In this document: positions 15,065-23,250 of the stretch, piece by piece | Numbering within the stretch: the first letter of the stretch is position 1 | How the letters are laid out: each line of letters opens with the position of its first letter | Source: an uncultured Gammaproteobacteria bacterium | Lineage (GTDB): Bacteria; Pseudomonadota; Gammaproteobacteria; SZUA-140 | DNA length: 23,250 nt | Direction: 5' to 3' | NCBI GenBank assembly: GCA_945787585.1 | Contig: CALZIG010000256.1 | Location: 1 to 23,250, forward strand | Notes under the pieces: generated by a model | What the model was told of the DNA's origin: nothing | Databases searched by the model: none | The model's input: the letters and a program-made list of their open reading frames with translations, nothing else | Position numbers and translations under genes: made by a program

Positions 15065-17170
15065 ATGGCTCAAGCAAGTGTAGTTGATACCGCACGACAC
15101 ATCAGTCGAAATGGGCTGATCGGTGCGCCGCTGTTATTGATGTCTATTCTGGCAATGATGGTGGTGCCGTTACCGCCAATATTACTTGATCTATTTTTTA
15201 CTTTTAATATTGCATTGTCATTGATTGTGATCCTTTCGGGTGTTTATTCGAAGCGACCACTTGATTTTGCTGTTTTTCCGACGGTACTGCTGATTGCCAC
15301 CCTGTTGCGGTTAGCACTTAACATTGCCTCAACACGGATTGTGTTATTGGAAGGCCACACTGGTACCAATGCTGCGGGTGACGTGATTGAAGCCTTTGGC
15401 GACTTTGTCGTTGGCGGTAATTACGCCGTGGGTCTGGTGGTATTTGCAATCCTCGTGATCATTAACTTTGTGGTGGTCACCAAAGGTGCCGGTCGTATCT
15501 CGGAGGTGAGTGCCCGCTTTACACTCGATGCGATGCCCGGTAAGCAGATGGCTATTGATGCAGATCTGAATGCAGGAGCGATTGATCAGGAAGAGGCCAA
15601 GAACCGCCGCGCTGATGTGGTGTCCGAAGCTGATTTTTATGGCTCGATGGATGGTGCCAGTAAATTTGTACGTGGTGATGCCATTGCCGGTATTTTGATC
15701 CTCTTTATCAATATTATTGGTGGTTTGGCGATTGGTATATTGCAGCATGACATGGCGTTTGCTGATGCGATGCGCAACTATACGCTACTAACGATTGGTG
15801 ATGGATTAGTCGCGCAGATTCCATCGCTGATTCTTTCCACCGCGGCGGCCATTATGGTGACGCGTGTCTCCAGTGAGCAGGATATGGGGCAGCAATTTGC
15901 TTCCCAGATGTTCAAAAACCCACGTGCGCTCGGTGTCACCGCAGGTGTGATCGGTATTCTTGGCGTGATCCCTGGCATGCCTAATCTGGTATTTTTAAGC
16001 ATTGCCTCGCTGGCGGGTGGCGCTGCCTATTATTTATCCATACGCTCCGTTCAAGATGCTGAAGAAGTGGCGAATAAAGAGACAGCATCTCAGCAGGCAC
16101 AGATTGAGGCGAGTAGTGAGCAACCCGACGAGCAGAAAGATCTCAGTTGGGATGATGTGGTGCCGGTGGACGTGATAGGGCTAGAGGTTGGTTATAAATT
16201 GATACCGCTGGTTGATAAGAATCAAAATGGGCAACTGATGGCGCGTATTAAAGGGATACGTAAAAAGCTGACTCAGGAAATAGGCTTTTTGATTCCGCCG
16301 GTGCATATTCGCGATAACCTTGAGTTGTCACCGGGGAGTTACCGTATCACCTTAATGGGCGTCGCGGTGGGTGAGTCCGATATCTATCCTGACCGTGAAA
16401 TGGCGATCAACCCCGGGCAGGTATTTGGTACGCTGGCGGGTGTGGCGACGAAAGACCCAGCCTTTGGGATGGATGCAGTGTGGATCGACCCGGGCCAGCG
16501 TGAACAGGCGCAGACCATGGGCTACACCGTGGTGGATGCCAGCACAGTTGTTGCAACCCATATCAGTCAGTTATTACAGAGTCAGGCGTGTGACCTGTTA
16601 GGTCGTGAAGAGGTACAGCATCTACTGGATGGTTTGAGCACATCGGCTCCTAAACTAGTGGAAGGACTTGTACCGGATGTGATGCCGCTGGGTGTGATCC
16701 AGAAAGTACTGCGTAATCTGTTAGAAGAGAACATTCCGATTCGTGATATGCGCACAATCGTCGAAACACTCGCGGTAGAGGGTACCAGAAGTCAAGATCC
16801 TGACGCACTGACTGCTGCGGTGAGGGTTAGCCTGGGACGCATGATAGTGCAGAATATCAATGGGTTAGCTTCTGAGCTCCCGGTCATTTCACTTGATCCA
16901 TCTTTGGAACAGTTATTGCAAGAATCTATGCAAAGTGGTGGCGGGTTGGAGCCAGGGTTGGCAGAAAGAATACACCAGTCACTGTTGGAATCGGCACAAC
17001 GGCAAGAGTTGGCAGGGCAGCCCGCAGTGTTAGTAGTATCAGCGCCGTTGAGGCCAATGTTGGCACGGTTTGTAAGAAACACAATACCGAATATGCATGT
17101 GTTGTCTTATAACGAAATGCCGGATAACAAACAGATCAAGATTATTGCGAACATTGGTAGACCAGAATAG
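15065..17170 (+). CDS. flhA: flagellar export gate protein FlhA
   Basis: FlhA is the nonameric export-gate protein that takes substrate-chaperone complexes and uses the proton gradient. The 701-residue product has an N-terminal membrane part (about 1-330), a charged linker (about 332-362) and a large cytoplasmic domain (to 701). The FHIPEP family signature is seen as RISEVSARFTLDAMPGKQM (144-162), followed by AIDADLNAGAID, and FVRGDAIAG (201-209) carries the conserved Asp205. Length and start are normal. The stop is TAG. The next gene is about 80 bp away, the largest gap in the operon. Confidence 0.97.
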   Translation: MAQASVVDTARHISRNGLIGAPLLLMSILAMMVVPLPPILLDLFFTFNIALSLIVILSGVYSKRPLDFAVFPTVLLIATLLRLALNIASTRIVLLEGHTGTNAAGDVIEAFGDFVVGGNYAVGLVVFAILVIINFVVVTKGAGRISEVSARFTLDAMPGKQMAIDADLNAGAIDQEEAKNRRADVVSEADFYGSMDGASKFVRGDAIAGILILFINIIGGLAIGILQHDMAFADAMRNYTLLTIGDGLVAQIPSLILSTAAAIMVTRVSSEQDMGQQFASQMFKNPRALGVTAGVIGILGVIPGMPNLVFLSIASLAGGAAYYLSIRSVQDAEEVANKETASQQAQIEASSEQPDEQKDLSWDDVVPVDVIGLEVGYKLIPLVDKNQNGQLMARIKGIRKKLTQEIGFLIPPVHIRDNLELSPGSYRITLMGVAVGESDIYPDREMAINPGQVFGTLAGVATKDPAFGMDAVWIDPGQREQAQTMGYTVVDASTVVATHISQLLQSQACDLLGREEVQHLLDGLSTSAPKLVEGLVPDVMPLGVIQKVLRNLLEENIPIRDMRTIVETLAVEGTRSQDPDALTAAVRVSLGRMIVQNINGLASELPVISLDPSLEQLLQESMQSGGGLEPGLAERIHQSLLESAQRQELAGQPAVLVVSAPLRPMLARFVRNTIPNMHVLSYNEMPDNKQIKIIANIGRPE

Positions 17171-17251
17171 CGGTAACTGAGCGTGCGATGAGGTGAACAA
17201 AAGTGACCAGACATAATATGACATACAGTAGTAATAAGCAGGGGGGGCATG

Positions 17252-18589
17252 ATGAAAATTAAACGTTATTTTGCTCCAGATGTTCGTCAGGCAATGCGTA
17301 TGGTGCGCAACTCTCAAGGGCCTGATGCTGTTATTTTATCCAACAAGCGCGTCGATGGTGGGATCGAAATCGTCGCTGCAATTGACTATGATGAATCACA
17401 ACTGCCCCATATACCGCCAATGTCTTCTAGCGCTCCCCATATTGATGAACAGTCCGGTTTAAATCACTCGATACAGGAATCACCACCCAGCGAAGTACCA
17501 TCATCACGACCACGCAATAGTAGTACCGCAGCAGAGATGAAGATGAGTGCGGCTTCGCGCTACGAAGGTGATTTTACTGGTGTCGCAAAAAAAGAGACTC
17601 GGACACTGACACCGCTCTCCAATATTCAGTGGGGCCAGGAGCCTGCGATTGTTGAAATGCAGACAGAATTGAAAAACCTGCGAGGCATGCTTGAAAAGCA
17701 GCTATCAGGTTTAGCGTACGACGATTTCGCTCGTCGATATCCGCACAAGGCAGAATTAATTCAGCAGCTGATGGTACTTGGACTGAGTGATGCATTATGT
17801 AAATCACTGGCAGAAAAGTTACCAGATCACATCCGCCCTGATGATCTCTTCAAAAACTCACTGGAATGTCTATCAGGCATGATTCCGGTGGCGAATGATG
17901 AAATCCTTAATGAAGGTGGGGTTATTGCACTGGTAGGCCCGACAGGGGTTGGTAAGACAACGACTGCGGCAAAATTGGCAGCTCGCTATGCATTACGGCA
18001 CGGAAATCGTCATGTGGCACTGGTGACGATCGATAACTACCGTGTCTGCGCACATGAACAACTACGTACTTATGGTCGAATTCTCGATATTCCGGTTAAA
18101 ACGGCCGATAGTAGACAGGAGTTACGTAAAGTACTGGACGACCTTTGTGATCGTCGTCTGGTTTTAATCGACACAGCAGGGATGAGTCAACGTGATAGTC
18201 ATTTATCAGAACAGGCATCAATATTGTGTGGTGATGATATGTATATCAAGTCATCACTTGTGATTTCTGCGACGTCACAGGTCTCGAGCATACAGGAAGT
18301 GATACGAGCGTTTGACGTGTTTAATCCAGCCAGCTTAATTATGACAAAGCTTGATGAGGCAACCAGTTTGGGTGGCGCGCTTGATATCGCTACACAGTAT
18401 GGAATACCTGTTTCATATGTATGTGATGGTCAGCAAGTGCCTGAGGATTTACATCTCGCTCGAGCTTACGATCTTGTCAATCGTTGTGTGGATATTGTGG
18501 ACAGAACGATTACCAGTAACGATAACAATAATGGGATGGCATTGACCACCCAGCCAATCGCAAGGGGAGCGATAAATGCTAATGTCTGA
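17252..18589 (+). CDS. flhF: signal recognition particle-like GTPase FlhF
   Basis: FlhF marks the cell pole where the flagellum is built. From ATG 17252 the protein has 445 residues and starts MKIKRYFAPDVRQAMRMVR, the normal FlhF beginning; the ATG at 17249 adds one Met. It has a basic N-terminal domain, a variable linker (about 50-135), then helical N and GTPase G domains. GTPase motifs are GPTGVGKTTTAAK (229-241), IDNYRVCAHEQLRTYG (260-275), DTAGMSQRD (307-315) and TKLDEA (365-370), all intact. The ribosome site lies in a run of seven G (17241-17247), an uncommon sequence. The end overlaps fleN by 14 bp, so this GTPase and its regulator are probably made together. Confidence 0.95.
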   Translation: MKIKRYFAPDVRQAMRMVRNSQGPDAVILSNKRVDGGIEIVAAIDYDESQLPHIPPMSSSAPHIDEQSGLNHSIQESPPSEVPSSRPRNSSTAAEMKMSAASRYEGDFTGVAKKETRTLTPLSNIQWGQEPAIVEMQTELKNLRGMLEKQLSGLAYDDFARRYPHKAELIQQLMVLGLSDALCKSLAEKLPDHIRPDDLFKNSLECLSGMIPVANDEILNEGGVIALVGPTGVGKTTTAAKLAARYALRHGNRHVALVTIDNYRVCAHEQLRTYGRILDIPVKTADSRQELRKVLDDLCDRRLVLIDTAGMSQRDSHLSEQASILCGDDMYIKSSLVISATSQVSSIQEVIRAFDVFNPASLIMTKLDEATSLGGALDIATQYGIPVSYVCDGQQVPEDLHLARAYDLVNRCVDIVDRTITSNDNNNGMALTTQPIARGAINANV

Positions 18590-19466
18590 GCCAGGAGTAA
18601 GTCAAATGTCAGGCCTGCACCATGTTGCTAACCCAAGGCCTGTACGCGTGATTACAGTCACAAGCGGTAAGGGCGGCGTGGGTAAAACGAACATATCTGT
18701 CAACATGTCGGTCGCGTTGGCAGCCAGTGGACAAAACGTACTGTTGATGGATGCTGATCTAGGCCTGGCGAATGTGGATGTACTGCTGGGCTTGCAGCCC
18801 GCTTATAATCTATCTCATGTGGTTAATGGTGAGCGCTCACTAGAAGAGGTGATGGTCTCTGGTCCTGAAGGGTTAAGGGTCATTCCCGCCTCATCCGGTT
18901 TGAAAAATATGGCTGAGCTGAGCCACGCAGAGCATGCAGGGTTGATTCGTGCATTTAGTGAGCTGAGTTTTAACCCAGATGTATTAGTCATTGATACTGC
19001 GGCGGGTGTGTCAGACAGTGTTGTCACATTCAGCCGAGCATCCCATGAAGTGATTGTGGTGGTATGTGATGAACCTGCTTCAATCACAGATGCTTATGCA
19101 ACAATAAAATTATTAAGTCGTGATCATGGACTCTATCGTTTCCGGATTGTGGCTAATATGGTGCGCAGCTCTCAGGAAGGCGTTGAGCTGTATAAAAAAC
19201 TTGTTAAAGTAACCAATCGTTTTCTTGATGCAACACTCGATTATATGGGCGCAGTACCTTATGACGATTATTTAAGAAAGGCGATCCAGCAGCCGCGTGC
19301 AGTGGTTGGTGCATCTCCTCGTAGTAAAGCAACAATTGCATTTAAAAAACTGGCGCAGAAAACGGATCAATGGCCAACCCCGGACTCGGCGAGTGGATAC
19401 CTCGAATTTTTCGTCGAGAGATTGTTTCAATCCAGTAACGATGGAACGACAAAACCATATGAATAA
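18576..19466 (+). CDS. fleN: flagellar number regulator FleN/FlhG (MinD-like ATPase)
   Basis: FleN/FlhG limits the number of polar flagella: it stimulates the FlhF GTPase and, in Pseudomonas, binds FleQ and restrains it. The 296-residue protein has the deviant Walker A GKGGVGKTN (31-39), MDADLGLANVDVLLGL (58-73) and VIDTAAG (138-144), all typical of MinD/FlhG. A short N-terminal extension (about 1-22) could carry the FlhF-activating segment. ATG 18576 is chosen because GGGGAG lies six bases ahead; ATG 18582 and 18606 are alternatives. The gene overlaps flhF by 14 bp and fliA by about 8 bp. Confidence 0.94.
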   Translation: MLMSEPGVSQMSGLHHVANPRPVRVITVTSGKGGVGKTNISVNMSVALAASGQNVLLMDADLGLANVDVLLGLQPAYNLSHVVNGERSLEEVMVSGPEGLRVIPASSGLKNMAELSHAEHAGLIRAFSELSFNPDVLVIDTAAGVSDSVVTFSRASHEVIVVVCDEPASITDAYATIKLLSRDHGLYRFRIVANMVRSSQEGVELYKKLVKVTNRFLDATLDYMGAVPYDDYLRKAIQQPRAVVGASPRSKATIAFKKLAQKTDQWPTPDSASGYLEFFVERLFQSSNDGTTKPYE

Positions 19467-20208
19467 TCTAGCTATGTACGTAACTATCCAAGATGACGAA
19501 AGACCTGCCAGAAAAGGCGCCGATGACCTGGTGACACGTTATGCACCATTAGTGAAGCGGATTGCATATCACATCATGAGTCGTCTCCCCCCAAGTGTAC
19601 AGGTCGATGACCTGATTCAAGCCGGGATGATCGGATTGCTTGAGGCTTCGCGTAACTATGATGCAAAACAAGGCGCAAGCTTTGAAACCTATGCCGGCAT
19701 TCGTATCCGTGGATCGATGCTTGACGAAATACGTAAAGGTGATTGGGCACCACGGTCGGTACATCGTAAAGCAAGGCAGGTGGCCGAGGCAGTACGCAAG
19801 ATTGAAAATGAGACAGGACGAGATGCGCGTGATCATGAGGTTGCCGCAGCACTAGAAATGCCTTTAGATAAATACCATAAGACTTTGCAGGATGCGAGTA
19901 GTTGCCGTTTGTTAAGTTTTGAAGATATGGGCATGAATGAAGACTCTGTGCCTTCAAAATTGAGTGGCACAGCAACAAACCCATTTGATGGTGTGCAAAA
20001 AGATGATTTTAAGAAAAACCTGGCTGAAGCGATTTCGGGTTTACCAGAACGTGAACGCTTAGTATTGACACTTTATTATGATGAAGAGCTCAATTTACGT
20101 GAGATCGGTTCTGTTATTGGCGTGAGTGAATCTCGTGTCAGTCAGATTCATAGTCAGGCATTAATTCGACTGCAGGCGCGTCTTGGTCATTGGGTTAAGA
20201 ACGATTGA
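19459..20208 (+). CDS. fliA: flagellar sigma factor FliA (sigma-28)
   Basis: FliA directs RNA polymerase to late flagellar genes such as flagellin. The 249-residue product has sigma region 2 (about 24-95, with QAGMIGLLEASRNYD and DEIRKGDWAPRS), region 3 (about 100-150) and region 4 (about 190-243) with the helix-turn-helix LREIGSVIGVSESRVSQIHS (213-232). The start is uncertain. ATG 19459, overlapping the fleN stop by 8 bp, gives a length near that of Pseudomonas FliA; ATG 19441 and 19474 are in frame, and none has a strong ribosome site. The frame is open further upstream inside fleN, but that extension does not resemble FliA. Confidence 0.94.
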   Translation: MNNLAMYVTIQDDERPARKGADDLVTRYAPLVKRIAYHIMSRLPPSVQVDDLIQAGMIGLLEASRNYDAKQGASFETYAGIRIRGSMLDEIRKGDWAPRSVHRKARQVAEAVRKIENETGRDARDHEVAAALEMPLDKYHKTLQDASSCRLLSFEDMGMNEDSVPSKLSGTATNPFDGVQKDDFKKNLAEAISGLPERERLVLTLYYDEELNLREIGSVIGVSESRVSQIHSQALIRLQARLGHWVKND

Positions 20209-20226
20209 TTGGTGTAGGAGGTTGCA

Positions 20227-20619
20227 TTGGACAAAAACATGAAAATACTCATTGTAGATGATTTTTCTACCATGAGGCGGATTATCAAAAATCTTTTACG
20301 TGATCTCGGTTTTAATAATACCGCTGAAGCGGACGATGGTAATACTGCATTACCGATGTTGCAATCAGGCGATTTTGACTTTCTTGTTACGGACTGGAAT
20401 ATGCCGGGGATGGAGGGTATAGATCTACTAAAGGCAGTTCGCGCCGATGAAAAGTTAGCAAATCTTCCTGTACTACTGGTGACTGCTGAGGCTAAGAAAG
20501 AACAGATTGTTGAAGCTGCCCAGGCAGGTGTCAATGGCTACGTGGTTAAGCCGTTTAATGCGGCTACGCTAAAAGAAAAGATTGAAAAGATCTTTGAGCG
20601 TATTGAGGCATCACAATAA
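20227..20619 (+). CDS. cheY: chemotaxis response regulator CheY
   Basis: CheY takes a phosphoryl group from CheA and binds FliM to switch rotation. The 130-residue receiver has the acidic pair Asp11/Asp12, phosphorylation site Asp56 (VTDWNMPG), Thr86, switch Tyr105 and Lys108 (VVKPF), so it should be fully active. The start is taken as TTG at 20227, which sits five bases after a perfect AGGAGG (20216-20221); the ATG at 20239 is 17 bases from it. Vibrio CheY also has the short extension before MKILIVDDF. The gene is 18 bp behind fliA. Confidence 0.96.
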   Translation: MDKNMKILIVDDFSTMRRIIKNLLRDLGFNNTAEADDGNTALPMLQSGDFDFLVTDWNMPGMEGIDLLKAVRADEKLANLPVLLVTAEAKKEQIVEAAQAGVNGYVVKPFNAATLKEKIEKIFERIEASQ

Positions 20620-20645
20620 TAAATTCTACGGAAGGAGAAGCAGAG

Positions 20646-21389
20646 ATGCCATTTAATGAATCAATTTTAAGTGAAAAATGCCTTGAACATGCGCGTGGTT
20701 TAGTGACTAGCATAGAAAATAATAATGAAGATCAGGCCATTGAGCATTTGAAGGAAATTAGCTGTATTAATGAAACGAAAATGTTTCAGGAATTAGGTAG
20801 ATTAACACGTGACTTACATGACACATTAGTAGGATTTAGTATTGAAACTGAAATATCGAATCTTGCAGTTAATGACATTCCTGATGCTAGAAAGCGTCTA
20901 AGCCATGTGATAACCGTCACTGATCAAGCCGCACATAAAACACTATCAGCGGTTGAAGATGCCATTCCAGTATGTGAAGAGTTGGAAGCTAGTGCTGCAA
21001 ATATAGAGCATCAATGGAGTCGTTTTATTTCACGTGATCTTTCAGCAGATGAATTTAGAGCACTTTCACGTGAGATAGGTGGCCATCTCGAAATTTCTTC
21101 AGTGCGTTATAAGAAAGTAAAGTCAAGCCTGAATGAAATATTAATGGCTCAGGACTTTCAGGATATTACTGGCCAGATCATTCGTCGTGTCATCGAGCTT
21201 GTGCAAGATGTTGAAGATAAACTAGTGGAACTGATTAAGTTTTCTGGCGGCCAGAAAGATAACGTTGCGAGTGATAAGAAGAAAGGTGAGCAAACCCTGG
21301 CAGGCCCACAGGTACCAGGTGAAGAGAGCGCTAACGCATTAAAGAGCCAGGATGAAGTTGATGACTTGCTCTCGAGCTTAGGATTCTAG
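20646..21389 (+). CDS. cheZ: CheY phosphatase CheZ
   Basis: CheZ speeds the loss of phosphate from CheY and ends the signal. The 247-residue protein is mostly helical with a long hairpin (about 85-200). The active segment AQDFQDITGQIIRRV (168-182) has Asp173 and Gln177, which match Asp143 and Gln147 of E. coli CheZ. A flexible linker (about 200-232) leads to the CheY-binding tail SQDEVDDLLSSLGF (234-247), nearly the same as in E. coli. AAGGAGAAG gives a good ribosome site. The stop is TAG, 7 bp before cheA. Confidence 0.95.
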   Translation: MPFNESILSEKCLEHARGLVTSIENNNEDQAIEHLKEISCINETKMFQELGRLTRDLHDTLVGFSIETEISNLAVNDIPDARKRLSHVITVTDQAAHKTLSAVEDAIPVCEELEASAANIEHQWSRFISRDLSADEFRALSREIGGHLEISSVRYKKVKSSLNEILMAQDFQDITGQIIRRVIELVQDVEDKLVELIKFSGGQKDNVASDKKKGEQTLAGPQVPGEESANALKSQDEVDDLLSSLGF

Positions 21390-21396
21390 TGCGAAC

Positions 21397-23250
21397 ATGG
21401 CCATTGATACTAATGATGAAATTCTGCAAGATTTTCTTGTAGAGGCTGATGAAATACTGGAGAAACTGGGTGAGCAGTTAGTTGACCTGGAACAGAACCC
21501 CCAGGACTCAGAATTATTGAATGCAGTATTTCGTGGTTTTCACACCATTAAAGGCGGCGCTGGTTTTCTAACACTGACGGCGTTGGTTGAAGTATGCCAC
21601 CGCGCTGAAGATGTCTTTAATATTTTACGTCAGGGTGATCGCGTTGTTGATGCATCATTGATGGATGTGTTTCTAAAGGTTACTGATAGCCTTAATGACA
21701 TGTTTGGCGAGATTAGAGAGGGTATAGATCCTACCCCAGCTGATCCAGCGCTGATTCTTTCATTGGAGGCATTCCTTTCAGCAGATCAGAGCACTACAGA
21801 AACTGCTGAACCAACTTCAGTTACAACCTCAAATACTGATACAGAAAAACCTGATTCCAAGAGTAATGAAGAGACTACCCATGATATGGGTTTAAATAGT
21901 AATGATGAGATTACTGATGATGAGTTTGAGATGTTATTGGACCAGTTGCATGGTCGTACTGTGCCTGGAGCTGTGTCTGAGCAGGAACAAAAGCAGCCCT
22001 CTGGTGCGAATGTTAAATCAAATGATGAAATTACAGATGATGAATTTGAATCTTTGCTTGATCAGCTTCATGGTGGAGGTTCGTCTGGAAATAAAAAAAA
22101 TAAAGAAACAAACAATGTTAAGGGTAGTGAGGATAGCGGCATCATTACTGATGATGAGTTTGAAAGCCTTCTTGATGATCTGCATGGTAAGGGTGGTGGG
22201 CCAGCTGAACCAAACGAAACTGTAAAAAATACTATTTCTGAAGCAGGTTCACCGGCGAAAAACTCAGCGGAAAATAAGCCTGATGATGTAGCGCGTACTA
22301 TAGCGCCCGATGCGACTGAAAAGTCTGCTGTTGATAAATCTATTGTAGATAAACAAGTTATCCCTTCTGTACCCAATAAGAAAGAAAATGCTCCGCAACA
22401 GGCCGAAACAACGGTGCGAGTAGATACTAAGCGGCTTGATGAGATCATGAACCTTGTGGGTGAACTGGTATTAGTTCGCAATAGATTTTCTACGCTTGAA
22501 GCGGTTAAATCAGATGAAGCAATGAAGCAGGCCGTTGCAAATCTGGATCTTGTGACAACGGATTTACAAAATTCTGTCATGAAAACAAGAATGCAGCCAA
22601 TTAAAAAGATTTTTGGACGCTTTCCACGCGTAGTGCGAGACCTGGCGAGAAGCTTAAATAAAGAAGTGAACCTTGAATTGATTGGCGAGGACACAGATCT
22701 GGATAAAAATCTTGTTGAGGCGCTAGCTGATCCACTTGTTCATTTGATTCGTAATTCAGTTGATCATGGCATAGAAATGCCTGGTGTCCGCGAACAGGCA
22801 GGTAAGAATCGCGTTGGCAATGTTGTGCTCTCAGCAGCACAGGAAGGTGACCACATTCTGCTTACTATCGATGATGATGGAGCAGGTATGGATGCTGATA
22901 AATTACGAGATATTGCAATCGGAAAAGGTCTTTTTGATGAGGACTCAGCGGCACGATTAGATGATAGAGACTGTTTTAATCTTATATTTATGCCTGGGTT
23001 CTCAACAAAAGAGAAAATCTCAGATATTTCAGGTCGCGGTGTAGGGATGGATGTGGTTAAAACACGCATCGCACAGCTAAATGGATCGATTGAAATAAAT
23101 TCTGAACTAGGTAAAGGAAGTAAGATTGCTATTAAACTTCCATTGACATTAGCGATCATGCCGACATTGATGGTGTTACTTAAAGATCAAGTTTTTGCGC
23201 TGCCACTGGTAAGTGTAGTCGAGATATTTAGCCTTGATTTAACAGAAACA
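21397..23250 (+). CDS. cheA: chemotaxis histidine kinase CheA (partial, runs off the window end)
   Basis: CheA is the receptor-coupled kinase that phosphorylates CheY and CheB. The 618 residues seen begin with an HPt domain (about 1-105) whose phosphorylated His49 lies in HTIKGGAGF. A long acidic linker (about 106-338) follows, with three copies of an ITDDEFExLLDxLHG motif. Then come the dimerisation domain (from about 340, RLDEIMNLVGELV) and the ATPase domain with its N box (HLIRNSVDHG, 449-458), DDDGAGMD (492-499), F box (IFMPGFSTKEK) and GRGVGMDVV (546-554). The sequence ends at the start of the CheW-like domain. All kinase motifs are intact. The ribosome site is poor (AGGA, 13 bases away), so translation is probably coupled to cheZ, 7 bp upstream. 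Confidence 0.96.
   Translation, partial: MAIDTNDEILQDFLVEADEILEKLGEQLVDLEQNPQDSELLNAVFRGFHTIKGGAGFLTLTALVEVCHRAEDVFNILRQGDRVVDASLMDVFLKVTDSLNDMFGEIREGIDPTPADPALILSLEAFLSADQSTTETAEPTSVTTSNTDTEKPDSKSNEETTHDMGLNSNDEITDDEFEMLLDQLHGRTVPGAVSEQEQKQPSGANVKSNDEITDDEFESLLDQLHGGGSSGNKKNKETNNVKGSEDSGIITDDEFESLLDDLHGKGGGPAEPNETVKNTISEAGSPAKNSAENKPDDVARTIAPDATEKSAVDKSIVDKQVIPSVPNKKENAPQQAETTVRVDTKRLDEIMNLVGELVLVRNRFSTLEAVKSDEAMKQAVANLDLVTTDLQNSVMKTRMQPIKKIFGRFPRVVRDLARSLNKEVNLELIGEDTDLDKNLVEALADPLVHLIRNSVDHGIEMPGVREQAGKNRVGNVVLSAAQEGDHILLTIDDDGAGMDADKLRDIAIGKGLFDEDSAARLDDRDCFNLIFMPGFSTKEKISDISGRGVGMDVVKTRIAQLNGSIEINSELGKGSKIAIKLPLTLAIMPTLMVLLKDQVFALPLVSVVEIFSLDLTET
21901..22188 (+). repeat. three copies of a short acidic motif within cheA
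   Basis: The coding sequence repeats NDEITDDEFEMLLDQLHG (residues 169-186, 21901-21954), NDEITDDEFESLLDQLHG (209-226, 22021-22074) and ITDDEFESLLDDLHG (250-264, 22144-22188). They are 38-40 residues apart and separated by dissimilar Gly/Lys/Asn-rich spacers. Synonymous codons differ between copies (for example GAG/GAA and TTA/CTT), so the protein motif is kept by selection and not by recent DNA duplication. Confidence 0.85.

Noticed and set aside
17061..17067. TGGCACG, a perfect sigma-54 -24 element, inside flhA
   Set aside because: There is no GC at the required 10-bp distance, so no -12 element exists; it is coding sequence.
18104..18111. GCCGATAG, like the -10 of sigma-28 promoters, inside flhF
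   Set aside because: The nearest TAAA is only three bases away instead of about 15, and no gene start follows.
22068..22694. 208-codon minus-strand open frame within cheA
   Set aside because: It is a Ser/Phe/Leu-rich shadow of the acidic cheA linker and dimerisation domain; no independent support.
1..23250. CRISPR arrays, insertion sequences, tRNA or rRNA genes
   Set aside because: I saw no regularly spaced repeats, transposase-like frames, terminal repeats or RNA gene patterns on either strand.

Overview
The window comes from a flagellated gammaproteobacterium. The cluster order fliL-fliM-fliN-fliO-fliP-fliQ-fliR-flhB-flhA-flhF-fleN-fliA-cheY-cheZ-cheA is that of polar flagellates such as Pseudomonas and Vibrio. 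FlhF and FleN/FlhG (polar placement and number control) are present, and the visible regulatory sites are of the sigma-54/FleQ type, not the FlhDC type. Base composition looks moderate (mid-40s % GC by eye). I cannot name the genus.

Left part (1-9300): a mixed set of genes. A peptide deformylase faces a metal-dependent type I-beta DAHP synthase, with a strong stem-loop between their ends. Then comes a block that centres on cyclic-di-GMP. It holds a GAF-like/GGDEF diguanylate cyclase (minus strand); a divergent PilB/MshE-type ATPase with an N-terminal MshEN-like domain (a c-di-GMP-binding fold in this family); and a large membrane CHASE-PAS-PAS-GGDEF-EAL protein. The reading frame of the last gene is broken by one in-frame TAG at 5811-5813, where the CHASE family normally has Tyr. 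A ParA/MinD-like ATPase gene on the minus strand closes this part.

Right part (9480-23250): one tightly packed flagellar and chemotaxis operon, with overlaps or gaps of 3-27 bp except an approximately 80 bp gap before flhF. It encodes the basal-body protein FliL, the switch proteins FliM and FliN, the export gate FliO/P/Q/R-FlhB-FlhA, the placement pair FlhF/FleN, sigma-28 FliA, and CheY, CheZ and CheA. CheA runs off the window end.

Regulation: the strongest non-coding signals are two matched promoter arrangements. In front of fliL there is a near-consensus sigma-54 promoter (9555-9570), a 14-bp site close to the Pseudomonas FleQ box (9480-9493), and a 35-bp inverted repeat between them. In front of the diguanylate cyclase there is a second sigma-54-like promoter (3108-3123, minus strand) with another FleQ-like box upstream (3218-3231). 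FleQ is a c-di-GMP-responsive enhancer-binding protein whose activity is restrained by FleN, which is encoded here. The inferred circuit therefore links flagellar expression, a diguanylate cyclase and a putative c-di-GMP-binding motor ATPase. No mobile element, CRISPR array, tRNA or rRNA is visible.
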